From assembly GCA_964415605.1 (NCBI GenBank), contig CAYQBA010000059.1:1-23632 (forward strand): a DNA stretch of 23,632 bases, given 5' to 3'. Positions 15,952 through 23,632 of this stretch are shown piece after piece (within the stretch, counting starts at the first letter, position 1; the number at the start of each line of letters is the position of its first letter). The notes beneath the pieces were generated by a model. It saw only the letters and a list, made by a program, of their open reading frames with translations. It was not told where the DNA came from and did not search any database. Origin of the DNA: UCB3 sp964415605. Its GTDB lineage: Bacteria > Chloroflexota > Anaerolineae > Epilineales > Epilineaceae. Position numbers and translations under genes: made by a program.

Positions 15952-18900
15952 ATGGAGGCCGTCGGCGCCTTCCTGCCCATCGACCGGCGACTGGCGCTGG
16001 CGGCCGGCCAACGGCTGCCGGACCGGGCCACCGGGGCGGTGCTCTTCGCCGACATCGCCGGCTTCACGCCGCTCACCGAAGGGCTGGCGCGCGAGCTCGG
16101 GCCGCAGCGCGGCCCCGAGGAGCTGACCCACCACCTCAACCGCGTCTACGCCGCGCTGGTCGACGCCGTGCACCGTTTCGGCGGGAGCGTGGTGGGCTTC
16201 GGCGGCGACGCCATCACGTGCTGGTTCCCGGGCGACGCCGACGGCGCGCGGGCGGTGACGAGCGCGCTCGCCATCCACGCCGCCATGCGCGATCTCGGGG
16301 TGGTCGAGACGCCCGCGGGCACGCGGTTCGAGCTGGCCATCAAGGTCGCTGTGGCGGTGGGGCCGGTGCGGCGGTTCGTGGTGGGGGATCCGGCACTGCG
16401 GCGGCTCGACGTGATGGCGGGCGGCACGCTCGACGCGATGGCTGAGGCGGAGCACGCGGCGGAGCGCGGCGAGACGGTGGTGACGGCGGAGACGGCGGCG
16501 GCGCTGGGGGACCGGGTGGTCGTGGCGGAGTGGCGGGATGCGGGCAGCGCTCGCACCGTCGTCCCGACCGGCACGGCGGTCGACATTCCGGATGCTGGTC
16601 GAATCGCCGGCGGCGCAGCCGCGCGGATCGCGGTGGTCCGCGACATGGCGCCGCGCGCCGCGGAGGCGCCGTGGCCGGCGGACGTTGGGGGCGCCTTGGG
16701 CCGCGAATGGCTCTGGCCGTCGGTCTATGAGCGCGTGGCGGGCCGGCACGGCCGCTTCCTCGCCGAGCTGCGCCCGGCCGTGGCGCTGTTCATGCGGTTC
16801 TCGGGCATCGACTACGATGCGGACGACGACGCGGAGGCGAAGCTCGACGGCTTCATCCAGGCCGTCGAGCGGGTCATCGACGCCCGCGGCGGCACGCTGC
16901 TCGAGCTGTCGTTCGGCGACAAGGGCAGCCACCTGTACGCGGCGTTCGGCGCGCCGGTGGCGTATGCCGACGACGCGGCGCGGGCGGTGGACGCGGCGCT
17001 GGCGCTGGTGGCGCTGGCGCGCGACTGGCCGGATGTCTCGGAGGCGCGCGTGGGGCTGGCGCGCGGCCCCATGCGGACGGGCGCCTACGGCAGCCCGGTG
17101 CGCGGCACGTACAGCGTCATGGGCGACCGCACCAACCTGGCCGCCCGGCTGATGGCGGCGGCCGCGCCAGGCGAGGTGCTGTGCGACGACGCGGTGGCGG
17201 ACCGTGCGCGGCGGCATTGGGTGATAGAGGCGCGGCCGCCGATCCACGTCAAGGGCAAGGCGGAGGCGGTGGCGGTCTTCCGGCCCACCGGGGCGCGGGC
17301 GGCGGTCCGGCCGGCGTTGGACTCGGTGCGGGGCGGGTTGATCGGCCGACGCGCGGAGCTTGCGGCGCTGGAAGCCGCGATCGGCGACGCGCGGGCGGGT
17401 CGGCAGCGGGTGCTGGGGGTCGTCGGCGAAGGTGGGATCGGCAAGTCCCGGCTTGTGGCGGAGCTGGTGACCCGGGTCCGGGCGGAGGGACTGCGCTGCT
17501 CGGTCGGAGCGGGGCAGAGCATCGAGCAGCACACGCCGTACCGGGCCTGGCGCGACGTGCTCGCCGACGGCTTCGACCTCGGCGATCTGGCCGACCCAGC
17601 CGAGCGCCGGATGCGGGTGGAGACGCGGCTGGCAGCCGGGACGCCGGAGCTTCTGGAGCGCGTGCCGCTGCTCGACGACATCCTGGGCCTGGGCTGGGAG
17701 GACAACCCGCTGACGGCGGGGCTGGACCCGGCCATGCGGCGCGACAGCCTGACGGACCTGGTGGTGGGGGTGCTGCGCGAATGGGGCCGCGCGCAGCCGT
17801 GCATGGTGGTCCTCGACGACGCACAGTGGTTGGACGACCTGTCGTGGGACCTGGCGGTGGCGGTGGCGCGGGCGCTCGCGGCGTCGGGGACACCGCTCTT
17901 CCTGGTGCTGGCGATGCGGCCGGTGGATCCCGGCAGCCCCATCCACCACCGGCTGGCGAGCCTGGAGGCGCTGGGGTTGTACGCGGCCGTGCCGCTGGGG
18001 GGGCTGGACGCCGAGGCGATCGTGGCGCTGGCGGCGCAGCGGCTGGGCGTGGCCGTCGATGGGCTGCCGGAGCCGGTGGCGGCGCTGGTGCGCGAGCGAT
18101 CGGAAGGCAACCCGTTCTTCGCCGAGGAGCTGGTGCTCGCGCTGCGCGACCGCGGGGTGCTGCGGGTGGAGGAGGTCGAGACGACGGAGGAAGCGGCGGA
18201 AGCGGGAGCGGTGGCGGGAGGCGATCGCGCGACCGCCGCCAGCCGCCGGTGTGTCGTGGCCGGCGACCTCGACGCCGTCCGGCGCGAGCTGCCGGCCGAC
18301 GTGCAAGGGCTGGTGCTGGCCCGCATCGACCGGCTGCCGCCGGAGAGCCAGCTCGTGATGAAGGTGGCGTCGGTGATCGGGCGGTCGTTCGCCTTGGGGC
18401 CGCTGGCGCACGCGGTGCGCGAGGTGGCCGGGATGGCGCCGGAGACGTTGGCGACGGGGCTGGAGCACCTGGCGTTGCGCGACCTCGCGGTGCTCGAGGC
18501 CACCCAGCCGGACCGGGTGTATGCCTTCAACCACATCATCACGCAGGAGACGGCGTACGGGACGCTGCTCTTCCAGCAGCGCCGGGGGATGCACCGCACG
18601 GTGGCGGCGTGGTACGAGGACACGTACGGCGCGGGGGGTGACGCGGACCCACCGCTCGACGGCCTGGCGTCGCTGGAAGCGTACTACCCGCTGCTGGTGC
18701 ATCACTACGAAAGGGCGGAGGATCTCGGGCGCGAGCGGGTCTACGGGCTGCTGGCGGGCGAGCGTGCGGCGGCGCAGTACGCGAACGCGGACGCGGTCCG
18801 CTTCCTGTCGCGGGCACTGGCGATCACCGATGAGGCGGATGCCGCGCTGCGCTACCGCCTGCTCGCGGCGCGGGAAGGGGTGCACGATCGGACGGGGGAT

Positions 18901-20169
18901 CGCGGGGCGCAGGCGGCGGATATCGAGGCGATGGGGGAGTTGGCGGAGGGGGATGGGGAAGCGAGCTGGCGGCCAGACGTGATGCTGCGGCTGGCGAATC
19001 TGGCGGCGGTCACAGGGGAGTACGCACAGGCCGCGACGGTCGCGGCGGAAGGGGTGGCGGCGGCGCGCGCGCGGCACGACGTTGGACAGGAAACGCGCGG
19101 GCTGATTGCGATCGGTAAGATCGAATGGCAGCGCGGTCAATTCGAACGGTCGCGCGATCGGCTCGTGGCGGCACTGGGCTTGACCCATGCGACGGGCGAT
19201 GTTGCGAGCGAGGCTGAAGTGCTGCTCAACCTGGGCGCGATCGACGCCTACGCAGGCAATGCAGTAGCTTCGGTGGATGCGCGGCACCGCGCGCTCGCAC
19301 ATTATCGAGCGCTCGGTGACAAGAGTGGAGAGGCGGGATGCCTCACGGCGCTGGCAGCGACCGTGGGACAAGAAGGGCAGTTCACGTCCGCCCACCGCTA
19401 CAGCGAGCAAGCCCTCGCTGTCTGCCGCCTCATCGGCCACCGCCGGGGGCTGTCGATCATCGAAGGCAACATGGCGGCCGATCGGTTCGACCTCGGCGAC
19501 CACGCCGGCGCGCGCGTTCACCTGCAGTCCGCGTTGGTCACATGCCGCGAGCTAGGCGACAAGTGGGGCGAAGCCACCAACCTGGACACCCTCGGCATCG
19601 TCATGCACCGCCTCGGCGACCTCGCCGCTGCCCGCCAGCACCTCGACGCCGCCGTGGCCATCCAGCACGCCATCGGCGACCAGCACGGCGCCGGGTACAC
19701 GCTGACGCACCTCGGCGACCTTTACGCCGACACCGGCGATTGGCTCGCCGCCGAGGACGCGCACGCCCAAGCGCTCGCGGTCCGCCGCGAGCTCGGGCAA
19801 GAGAGCTTGGCCATGGACAACCTGGCGGGGCTCGCGTGGATTGCCCTGTCGCGGGGCGACGTCGCGACCGCTCGCGCGCACGGCGACGGCGTGCTGGCGT
19901 GGGTCGACGCCAACGGGCTGGACGGGATGGAGTTCCCGGTGCTGGTCGCGTGGCGCTGCCACCAGGTGCTGGTGGCGTCCGCCGAATGGCCAGCCTCGCC
20001 CCGCCCGGCCGATGCCGAGCGGGCCCGGCAGGCTTTGGAGCGCGGGCACGCGCTGGTACTGGACCGCGCCGGAGGCATCGCCGATGCCGAGCTGCGCCGC
20101 TCGTTCCTGACGAACGTGCCGTTCAACCGCGCGGTGATCGAGGCGTGGGAGGCTGGGGCCGCGGACTAA
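15952..20169 (+). CDS. Tandem class III cyclase, AAA ATPase and TPR signalling protein
   Basis: A 1405-residue cytosolic protein; no signal or membrane segment is seen. Cyclase domain 1 (about 25-205) has both metal aspartates, D34 in LFADIAGFTPLTE and D86 in GFGGDAI. Domain 2 (about 272-445) reads LFMRFSG where the first Asp belongs but keeps D323 and the transition-state pair N395/R399 in GDRTNLAARL. An AAA_16-type ATPase follows, with Walker A GEGGIGKS (492-499) and Walker B MVVLDDAQWLDD (618-629). Then comes the winged-helix-like region typical of this class (LARIDRLPPESQLVMKVASV, FNHIITQETAYGTLLF). TPR-like helices fill about 900-1370 (for example LDTLGIVMHRLGDLAAARQHLDAAV). Known relatives make cyclic nucleotides or act as signalling scaffolds. 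ATG 15952 lies one nucleotide after the upstream stop codon and has only a weak Shine-Dalgarno, so translational coupling is likely. Confidence 0.9.
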   Translation: MEAVGAFLPIDRRLALAAGQRLPDRATGAVLFADIAGFTPLTEGLARELGPQRGPEELTHHLNRVYAALVDAVHRFGGSVVGFGGDAITCWFPGDADGARAVTSALAIHAAMRDLGVVETPAGTRFELAIKVAVAVGPVRRFVVGDPALRRLDVMAGGTLDAMAEAEHAAERGETVVTAETAAALGDRVVVAEWRDAGSARTVVPTGTAVDIPDAGRIAGGAAARIAVVRDMAPRAAEAPWPADVGGALGREWLWPSVYERVAGRHGRFLAELRPAVALFMRFSGIDYDADDDAEAKLDGFIQAVERVIDARGGTLLELSFGDKGSHLYAAFGAPVAYADDAARAVDAALALVALARDWPDVSEARVGLARGPMRTGAYGSPVRGTYSVMGDRTNLAARLMAAAAPGEVLCDDAVADRARRHWVIEARPPIHVKGKAEAVAVFRPTGARAAVRPALDSVRGGLIGRRAELAALEAAIGDARAGRQRVLGVVGEGGIGKSRLVAELVTRVRAEGLRCSVGAGQSIEQHTPYRAWRDVLADGFDLGDLADPAERRMRVETRLAAGTPELLERVPLLDDILGLGWEDNPLTAGLDPAMRRDSLTDLVVGVLREWGRAQPCMVVLDDAQWLDDLSWDLAVAVARALAASGTPLFLVLAMRPVDPGSPIHHRLASLEALGLYAAVPLGGLDAEAIVALAAQRLGVAVDGLPEPVAALVRERSEGNPFFAEELVLALRDRGVLRVEEVETTEEAAEAGAVAGGDRATAASRRCVVAGDLDAVRRELPADVQGLVLARIDRLPPESQLVMKVASVIGRSFALGPLAHAVREVAGMAPETLATGLEHLALRDLAVLEATQPDRVYAFNHIITQETAYGTLLFQQRRGMHRTVAAWYEDTYGAGGDADPPLDGLASLEAYYPLLVHHYERAEDLGRERVYGLLAGERAAAQYANADAVRFLSRALAITDEADAALRYRLLAAREGVHDRTGDRGAQAADIEAMGELAEGDGEASWRPDVMLRLANLAAVTGEYAQAATVAAEGVAAARARHDVGQETRGLIAIGKIEWQRGQFERSRDRLVAALGLTHATGDVASEAEVLLNLGAIDAYAGNAVASVDARHRALAHYRALGDKSGEAGCLTALAATVGQEGQFTSAHRYSEQALAVCRLIGHRRGLSIIEGNMAADRFDLGDHAGARVHLQSALVTCRELGDKWGEATNLDTLGIVMHRLGDLAAARQHLDAAVAIQHAIGDQHGAGYTLTHLGDLYADTGDWLAAEDAHAQALAVRRELGQESLAMDNLAGLAWIALSRGDVATARAHGDGVLAWVDANGLDGMEFPVLVAWRCHQVLVASAEWPASPRPADAERARQALERGHALVLDRAGGIADAELRRSFLTNVPFNRAVIEAWEAGAAD

Positions 20170-20435
20170 CCGCGCGCGAGGAGACGGTTGTAGATCGCCG
20201 CCAGCAGCGTGCCGAGAACCACGCCCTCGACGAAGCCCCACAACGCGCCGACGAAGACGCCAGGCCACGACACCGAGTAGCCCCAGGGGCCGTAGAACTG
20301 GGCCATCAGGTCGCCGAACGGAGGGTACCCCGGAATCCCCAACACGGCGCACGCCGTGCCAAGGGCCATGTAGATCCCCAGACAGAGGCCGGCGGCCAGC
20401 GCGAGCTTGACGACGTCGAGCTTGAGGTGTGGCAT
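20166..20435 (-). CDS. Small two-helix membrane protein (holin-annotated/DUF5676-like)
   Basis: An 89-residue protein with two hydrophobic segments, about 8-34 (VVKLALAAGLCLGIYMALG) and 53-85 (VSWPGVFVGALWGFVEGVVL), joined by GYPPFGDLMAQFYGPWGYS. The pattern YSVSWPGxFxGxxWGFxxGxxxGxxxAxxYN matches small bacterial membrane proteins often annotated as holin or DUF5676 family. I use the resemblance only as a label, since there is no phage context. The start is supported by GGGAGGA (20441-20447 on the minus strand) 5 nt upstream. The gene converges on the cyclase gene, and their stop codons overlap by three nucleotides (20167-20168 shared core). Function unknown; probably a housekeeping inner-membrane protein. 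Confidence 0.75.
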   Translation of the reverse strand: MPHLKLDVVKLALAAGLCLGIYMALGTACAVLGIPGYPPFGDLMAQFYGPWGYSVSWPGVFVGALWGFVEGVVLGTLLAAIYNRLLARG

Positions 20436-20489
20436 GTCAGTCCTCCCGTGGTCCGTGGCGCGCGGGGAGAAGACCAGCGCGAGGCCGTC

Positions 20490-20495
20490 ATGATA
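20490..20495 (-). promoter_or_regulatory. Possible -10 box (TATCAT) for the small membrane protein
   Basis: TATCAT on the minus strand matches five of six -10 positions, about 55 nt upstream of the ATG. The -35 region (AGCGCC) is poor. Confidence 0.3.
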
Positions 20496-20579
20496 CTCCC
20501 CGATGGCATCCCGGCGCTCGCGTCAGCCCGTTGGCATCGCTGCTAGGATTGCCCCCACCCGATCAAAGCGAGGACCGCC

Positions 20580-20933
20580 ATGGCTGTCTCCCCCGACTAC
20601 CGCCGCCAGATCGTCGATCGATTGTCGACGTGCGCACCCATCATCGACAAGCCCATGTTCGGCGGCGTGGGCGTGTACGGCGACGGGCTCTTCTTCGCCG
20701 TCATGGACGACGACCGGCTGTACTTCAAGGTCGACGACGCCACCCGCCCGGACTTCGAGGCGGCCGGGATGGGCCCGTTCATGCCGTTCGGCGAGGATGC
20801 CGGCTACCAGATGGGCTACTTCGAGGTGCCCCAGGCCGTGCTCGACGACGACGCGACGCTCGCCGAGTGGGTGGGGAAGGCGATGGACGTGGCGCGGCGG
20901 AAGCAGCGGCGGGGGCGGGCCCGGCGGGGGTGA
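20580..20933 (+). CDS. TfoX N-terminal domain protein
   Basis: A 117-residue protein that is essentially one TfoX_N domain (PF04993). Diagnostic stretches are KPMFGGVGVYGDGLFFAVM (24-42), DRLYFKVDD (45-53), the F-x-x-x-G-M-GPFMPFG segment and GYFEVPQAVLDDDATLAEWVGKAM near 78-101. It ends in a basic tail (RRKQRRGRARRG). TfoX/Sxy regulates competence in some proteobacteria, but stand-alone TfoX_N proteins are widespread and mostly uncharacterised, so no competence role is claimed. There is no C-terminal TfoX domain. GAGGA (20570-20574) lies 5 nt before the ATG. It is divergent from the small membrane protein gene, with about 145 nt between them. Confidence 0.9.
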   Translation: MAVSPDYRRQIVDRLSTCAPIIDKPMFGGVGVYGDGLFFAVMDDDRLYFKVDDATRPDFEAAGMGPFMPFGEDAGYQMGYFEVPQAVLDDDATLAEWVGKAMDVARRKQRRGRARRG

Positions 20934-21104
20934 TGGTCAGGCCGCCTCGGTCACACGCCCGTCGCGGCGGCGAGCCCAGGGGGAACGAGAGGCATCCGCG
21001 TGGCTTGCCGCCGCCGCAGGCGAGCGTTGTCATTCGCGGCGTCAACGATCTTCATTCAGCGCCCGACGCCTTCCAGGATGGGCCGGTGGTCGATCAGATC
21101 ATCG

Positions 21105-21126
21105 GGGGGTGGGAGGGGCCACCCCC
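21105..21126 (+). terminator. Strong hairpin between TfoX-domain and VWA genes
   Basis: GGGGGTGG (21105-21112) pairs with CCACCCCC (21119-21126) around the 6-nt loop GAGGGG, followed by ACTTTCC. It lies about 170 nt after the TfoX-domain stop codon and about 45 nt before the chosen VWA start. It could end the upstream transcript or form part of the VWA leader. Confidence 0.4.
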
Positions 21127-21171
21127 ACTTTCCACCTAACACCCACCCGGTGGTCCCCCGTTACACACCCC

Positions 21172-23169
21172 GTGAACCCCACCCCCCGGATCGCCGCCGG
21201 TGCCGGCGCGCTCATGCTCGCCGCCGCCCTGGCCGTCGCCGGCCCGCTCGGGGCCGGGCCCGGCGCCACCGCCGCCGACCTCGTCGTCGTCACCGAGGAC
21301 GTGGCGCTGAACCCCGCCGCCGGCTGCGACGCCGTGTCGGTGTTCGCCGCGTCCGGCCAGGCCCTGTACCGCGGCGAGAGGGTCGTGTCGCCCGGCCGCC
21401 TGACCGCCAGCGCCGACCTCTCGCTCGTCATCGCCAACCACGCCAACCTTGCCCGCGGCGACGCCAACCCCTTCCTCTACCTCGTGCGCGGCGACGCCCA
21501 GGACCGCGGGCGCTGGACGCCCCAGGGCCGCGTCGGCGGCGCGCGCCTCGTCGCGCGCGCCGGGCTGGCCCTTCTGCCCGACGGCGACACCCTGCTGGTC
21601 AGCACCAGCAGCGAGGCCGCCCCCGCTGGCGAGGTGCGCGCCCCGTTCAGCGTGCGCAAATACCGCCTGGCCGAGATCGGCGCCGGGCGGCTCGGCCCAT
21701 CGCGCGGCGCCCTCGAGGTCGATGGCCCCGTCGTCGAGATCTTCCCGACCGCCGGCGGCCGCCTCGCGCACGCCGTCACCGAGAACGCCACGCTGTACAC
21801 CCTGGACGTCGCCACCATGGCCCAGGCCGCCGCGCCCGTCCGGCTGCCGCCGTTCGACACCGAGCCCGCCCCCGGCCCTGGCCGCCACCTTAACCTGGCG
21901 CATGCCGCCATCACGCCCGACGGCCGCTTCGTCGTGACCAGCCGCTGGCGCGCCGCCGAGCTCGGCGTGGCCGACGTCGTCGACCGCCGCGCCTTCACGC
22001 TCCCGCTCGGTGCCGAGGCGCTGGTCGCCGGCGGGCTGGCCGTCAACCATGCCGCCGTCAACCACGGCCTCCTGGCCGTCCACACCGGCGACGCCGTCGC
22101 CGTCTATCGCTTCGCGCCGCTGCTGCCCGAGATCGAGCGCCTCGGCCGCGCCCCGGTGGCGCGCCTGCCCATCTACCCCGGCGCCGAATGGGGTCCCGCG
22201 CCGTCGCTGGCCTGGACCGGCGATGGCGGCGCCATCGTCGCCGCGACCAGCGAAGGGCCGGCCGAGTTCCGGGTGTTCACCGTCGCGGACGGCGGCCGGT
22301 CGGTCATGCCGGGCCCGGCGCTGGCCGCGTGCCCCGACGGCATCAACCGCCCCAACGACATCCTCACCGCCAACCAGGCGGCTGTCCCGCCCACGCCGCC
22401 CTCGCCGACCATCACGCCCAGCCCGACGCTGACGCCGTCCATCACCCCCACCCCCGAGATCTCGCCGACGCCGACCGACACCCCCACGATCACGCCGACG
22501 CCCGAGGCTTCGGCCACGCCCACGCCGGCCAGCGCGTACCTGCCGATCGGCCTCCGCGAGCAGACCTGCCGGCCCGAGCGGCTCGCGGTCGATGTCGTGC
22601 TGGCCATCGACGCGTCGCTCAGCATGGGCCAGCTCACGCCCACCGGCCGATCCAAGCTCGACGCGGCGCGCGAGGCGGCGCGGCAGTTCGTCGAGCGCCT
22701 GCTCGTCGGCGGCGGCACCACGCAGGCGGCCATCGTGGCGTTCAACGCCGCCGCCACGCTGGTCCAGCCGCTGACCGGCGACCGGGCCTCGCTGCGGCGC
22801 GGGCTGGACGCCGTCGCCATGGCGGACGGGACGTGTATCGGTTGCGGCATCGCGGCGGCGCGCGCCGAGCTGCGCGGCGCGCGCCAGCGCGCGGTCAACG
22901 CCAAGGTGATCGTGGTGCTCACCGACGGGCGCTCGAACGGTGAGGACCCGTCCGAAGCGGTGGCGCAGGCGGCCGGGGCGCACGCCGACGGGGTGCAGGT
23001 GTTCGCCATCGGGCTCGGCGACGACGTGGACCGGTCGGTGCTGGTGCAGATCGCCAGCGAGCGTGAGTACTACTACCAGGCGCCCGACGCCGGTCAGCTC
23101 ATCATGATCTACCAGGACATCGTGCAGGAGATCCCCTGCCCGCCGTCGCGCTATTGGGGCGGGCGGTAG
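21172..23169 (+). CDS. Secreted propeller plus von Willebrand factor A domain protein
   Basis: About 665 residues from a GTG chosen because it begins a plausible signal peptide (NPTPRIAAGAGALMLAAALAVAG). No clear Shine-Dalgarno is visible; ATG 21214 or GTG 21109 are alternatives, so the start is uncertain. Residues about 30-400 look like a beta-propeller (repeated LxxHAxITPDGRFVVTS-type and TGDAVAVYRF-type strands), lactonase or WD-like but not assignable to one family. A Thr-Pro linker spans about 404-453 and ends in SAYLPIGLRE (454-463). A VWA domain (about 471-650) has a complete MIDAS: D480-A-S-L-S484, T554 in DGTCIGC and D585 in VLTDGRSNG. Cysteines near 467 and in EIPCPPSRYWGGR could pair outside the cell. 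The role is probably metal-dependent protein-protein adhesion at the surface; partner unknown. Confidence 0.85.
   Translation: MNPTPRIAAGAGALMLAAALAVAGPLGAGPGATAADLVVVTEDVALNPAAGCDAVSVFAASGQALYRGERVVSPGRLTASADLSLVIANHANLARGDANPFLYLVRGDAQDRGRWTPQGRVGGARLVARAGLALLPDGDTLLVSTSSEAAPAGEVRAPFSVRKYRLAEIGAGRLGPSRGALEVDGPVVEIFPTAGGRLAHAVTENATLYTLDVATMAQAAAPVRLPPFDTEPAPGPGRHLNLAHAAITPDGRFVVTSRWRAAELGVADVVDRRAFTLPLGAEALVAGGLAVNHAAVNHGLLAVHTGDAVAVYRFAPLLPEIERLGRAPVARLPIYPGAEWGPAPSLAWTGDGGAIVAATSEGPAEFRVFTVADGGRSVMPGPALAACPDGINRPNDILTANQAAVPPTPPSPTITPSPTLTPSITPTPEISPTPTDTPTITPTPEASATPTPASAYLPIGLREQTCRPERLAVDVVLAIDASLSMGQLTPTGRSKLDAAREAARQFVERLLVGGGTTQAAIVAFNAAATLVQPLTGDRASLRRGLDAVAMADGTCIGCGIAAARAELRGARQRAVNAKVIVVLTDGRSNGEDPSEAVAQAAGAHADGVQVFAIGLGDDVDRSVLVQIASEREYYYQAPDAGQLIMIYQDIVQEIPCPPSRYWGGR
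22381..22530 (+). repeat. Thr-Pro linker-coding repeat in the VWA protein
   Basis: A 50-codon low-complexity tract with T, P, S, I and E encodes the spacer between the propeller and the A-Y-L-P motif that precedes the VWA domain. Confidence 0.9.
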
Positions 23170-23253
23170 GTAGGGGACGGGCGCAGGCCTGGCTGAGCCG
23201 GCCGCACGTCACGCATTCGAACGTCCCGCTTCGCCACACTCACTTCCGATCCC

Positions 23254-23632
23254 ATGCCCTCCACCACCAACCCGTTCTCGCGCTTCCTGCGCGCCCAGGA
23301 CAACCGGCCGCGCCCGGACGTCGACGCGTTCGTGGCGGCGTGGGACCGGCTCGAGACGCTCGTCATCGCGGTCTACCGCGTCGGCGCGGCCGACGCCGCC
23401 GACGAGGCAGGCTTCGCGGCGCTGCGCGCGGAGCTCGAGGGGCGGTACGCGGCGCACGCCGCGGACCTGGCGCCGCACTGGCCGCTGGTGCGCGGGGCGG
23501 AAGGGGTCGACCCGTTCCGGCTGCTCCTCGACGTCCCGCGCGCGGAGACGTTCGCGGCCAACCGCGCCGCCCTGCGGGCCCTGCCGGCGGCGCGCGAGGC
23601 GCTCAACCGGTGGCTGGTGGCGTTGGCGGGGG
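23254..23632 (+). CDS. Unrecognised soluble helical protein (C-terminus cut by window edge)
   Basis: The first 126 residues of a rightward gene run open to the window edge. The N-terminus NPFSRFLRAQDNRPRPDVDAF is followed by helical, Ala/Leu/Arg-rich sequence: AAWDRLETLVIAVYRVG, FAALRAELEGRY, PHWPLVR and EGVDPFRLLLDVP. No signal peptide, membrane segment or catalytic motif is visible. The ATG at 23254 is the first in-frame start; no clear Shine-Dalgarno precedes it. It follows the VWA gene by 84 nt on the same strand and could share its transcript. Codon usage is GC3-rich like its neighbours, supporting a real gene. Family unknown. Confidence 0.7.
   Translation, partial: MPSTTNPFSRFLRAQDNRPRPDVDAFVAAWDRLETLVIAVYRVGAADAADEAGFAALRAELEGRYAAHAADLAPHWPLVRGAEGVDPFRLLLDVPRAETFAANRAALRALPAAREALNRWLVALAG

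Noticed and set aside
15763..19521. Long minus-strand open frame opposite the cyclase gene
   Set aside because: His/Arg/Pro-rich composition without motifs, while the plus strand carries cyclase, Walker and TPR signatures over the same DNA.
20166..20435. Phage holin implying a prophage
   Set aside because: The protein resembles small membrane proteins often labelled holin, but no lysin, structural or integrase gene is nearby and base composition is unchanged.
20580..20933. Competence regulator TfoX/Sxy
   Set aside because: Only the N-terminal domain is present and there is no competence gene nearby, so a regulatory role is not supported.

Overview
The window is about 23.6 kb of very GC-rich bacterial DNA with dense genes and almost no mobile-element signal. 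Long Thr-Pro linkers in secreted proteins, FG-GAP/VCBS and CBM96 (DNRLRE) modules, a giant cyclase-ATPase-TPR protein and a recurring A-[YF]-L-P tail after low-complexity or C-terminal regions together suggest a Chloroflexota bacterium, most likely Anaerolineae/Ardenticatenia-like. That assignment is inference from protein style; no rRNA or marker gene is present.

Layout. Positions 1-1555 hold a leftward pair: an Xaa-Pro aminopeptidase and, 55 nt downstream, a single-pass membrane protein cut by the window edge. A divergent promoter region (1556-1869) separates them from a rightward block. This block holds a secreted esterase-like phytase-family propeller (1870-3207), a secreted DUF1566 protein (3551-4429), a secreted three-CBM96 alginate-lyase-like enzyme (4820-8617) and a 2323-residue secreted FG-GAP/metalloprotease-like/DUF11 protein (8979-15950). 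One nucleotide after the last stop codon a 1405-residue cytosolic protein begins, with two class III cyclase domains, an AAA ATPase and TPRs (15952-20169). It meets a small leftward membrane protein tail to tail (20166-20435). A TfoX N-terminal-domain protein (20580-20933), a secreted propeller-VWA protein (21172-23169) and the start of an unrecognised helical protein (23254 to the edge) complete the window.

How it may work together. Five of the ten genes encode exported proteins built for the cell surface or outside: polysaccharide binding and probable cleavage, a probable zinc-protease-like module, calcium-binding propellers and a MIDAS-type VWA domain. The large cyclase-ATPase could act as an intracellular signalling hub. 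Its start, immediately behind the giant secreted protein, suggests co-transcription. Two of the secreted genes (4820 and 8979) carry similar sigma70-type promoters with the same 11-mer around the -10. One of these promoters is preceded by a perfect AT-rich palindrome that looks like an operator.

Most notable sequence observations: four in-frame WGPNRRQ repeats whose DNA copies differ only at synonymous positions; the shared A-[YF]-L-P motif in three secreted proteins; complementary loss of catalytic residues in the two cyclase domains; and a similar GC stem-loop downstream of two genes. No CRISPR array, tRNA, rRNA, insertion sequence or phage module was seen.
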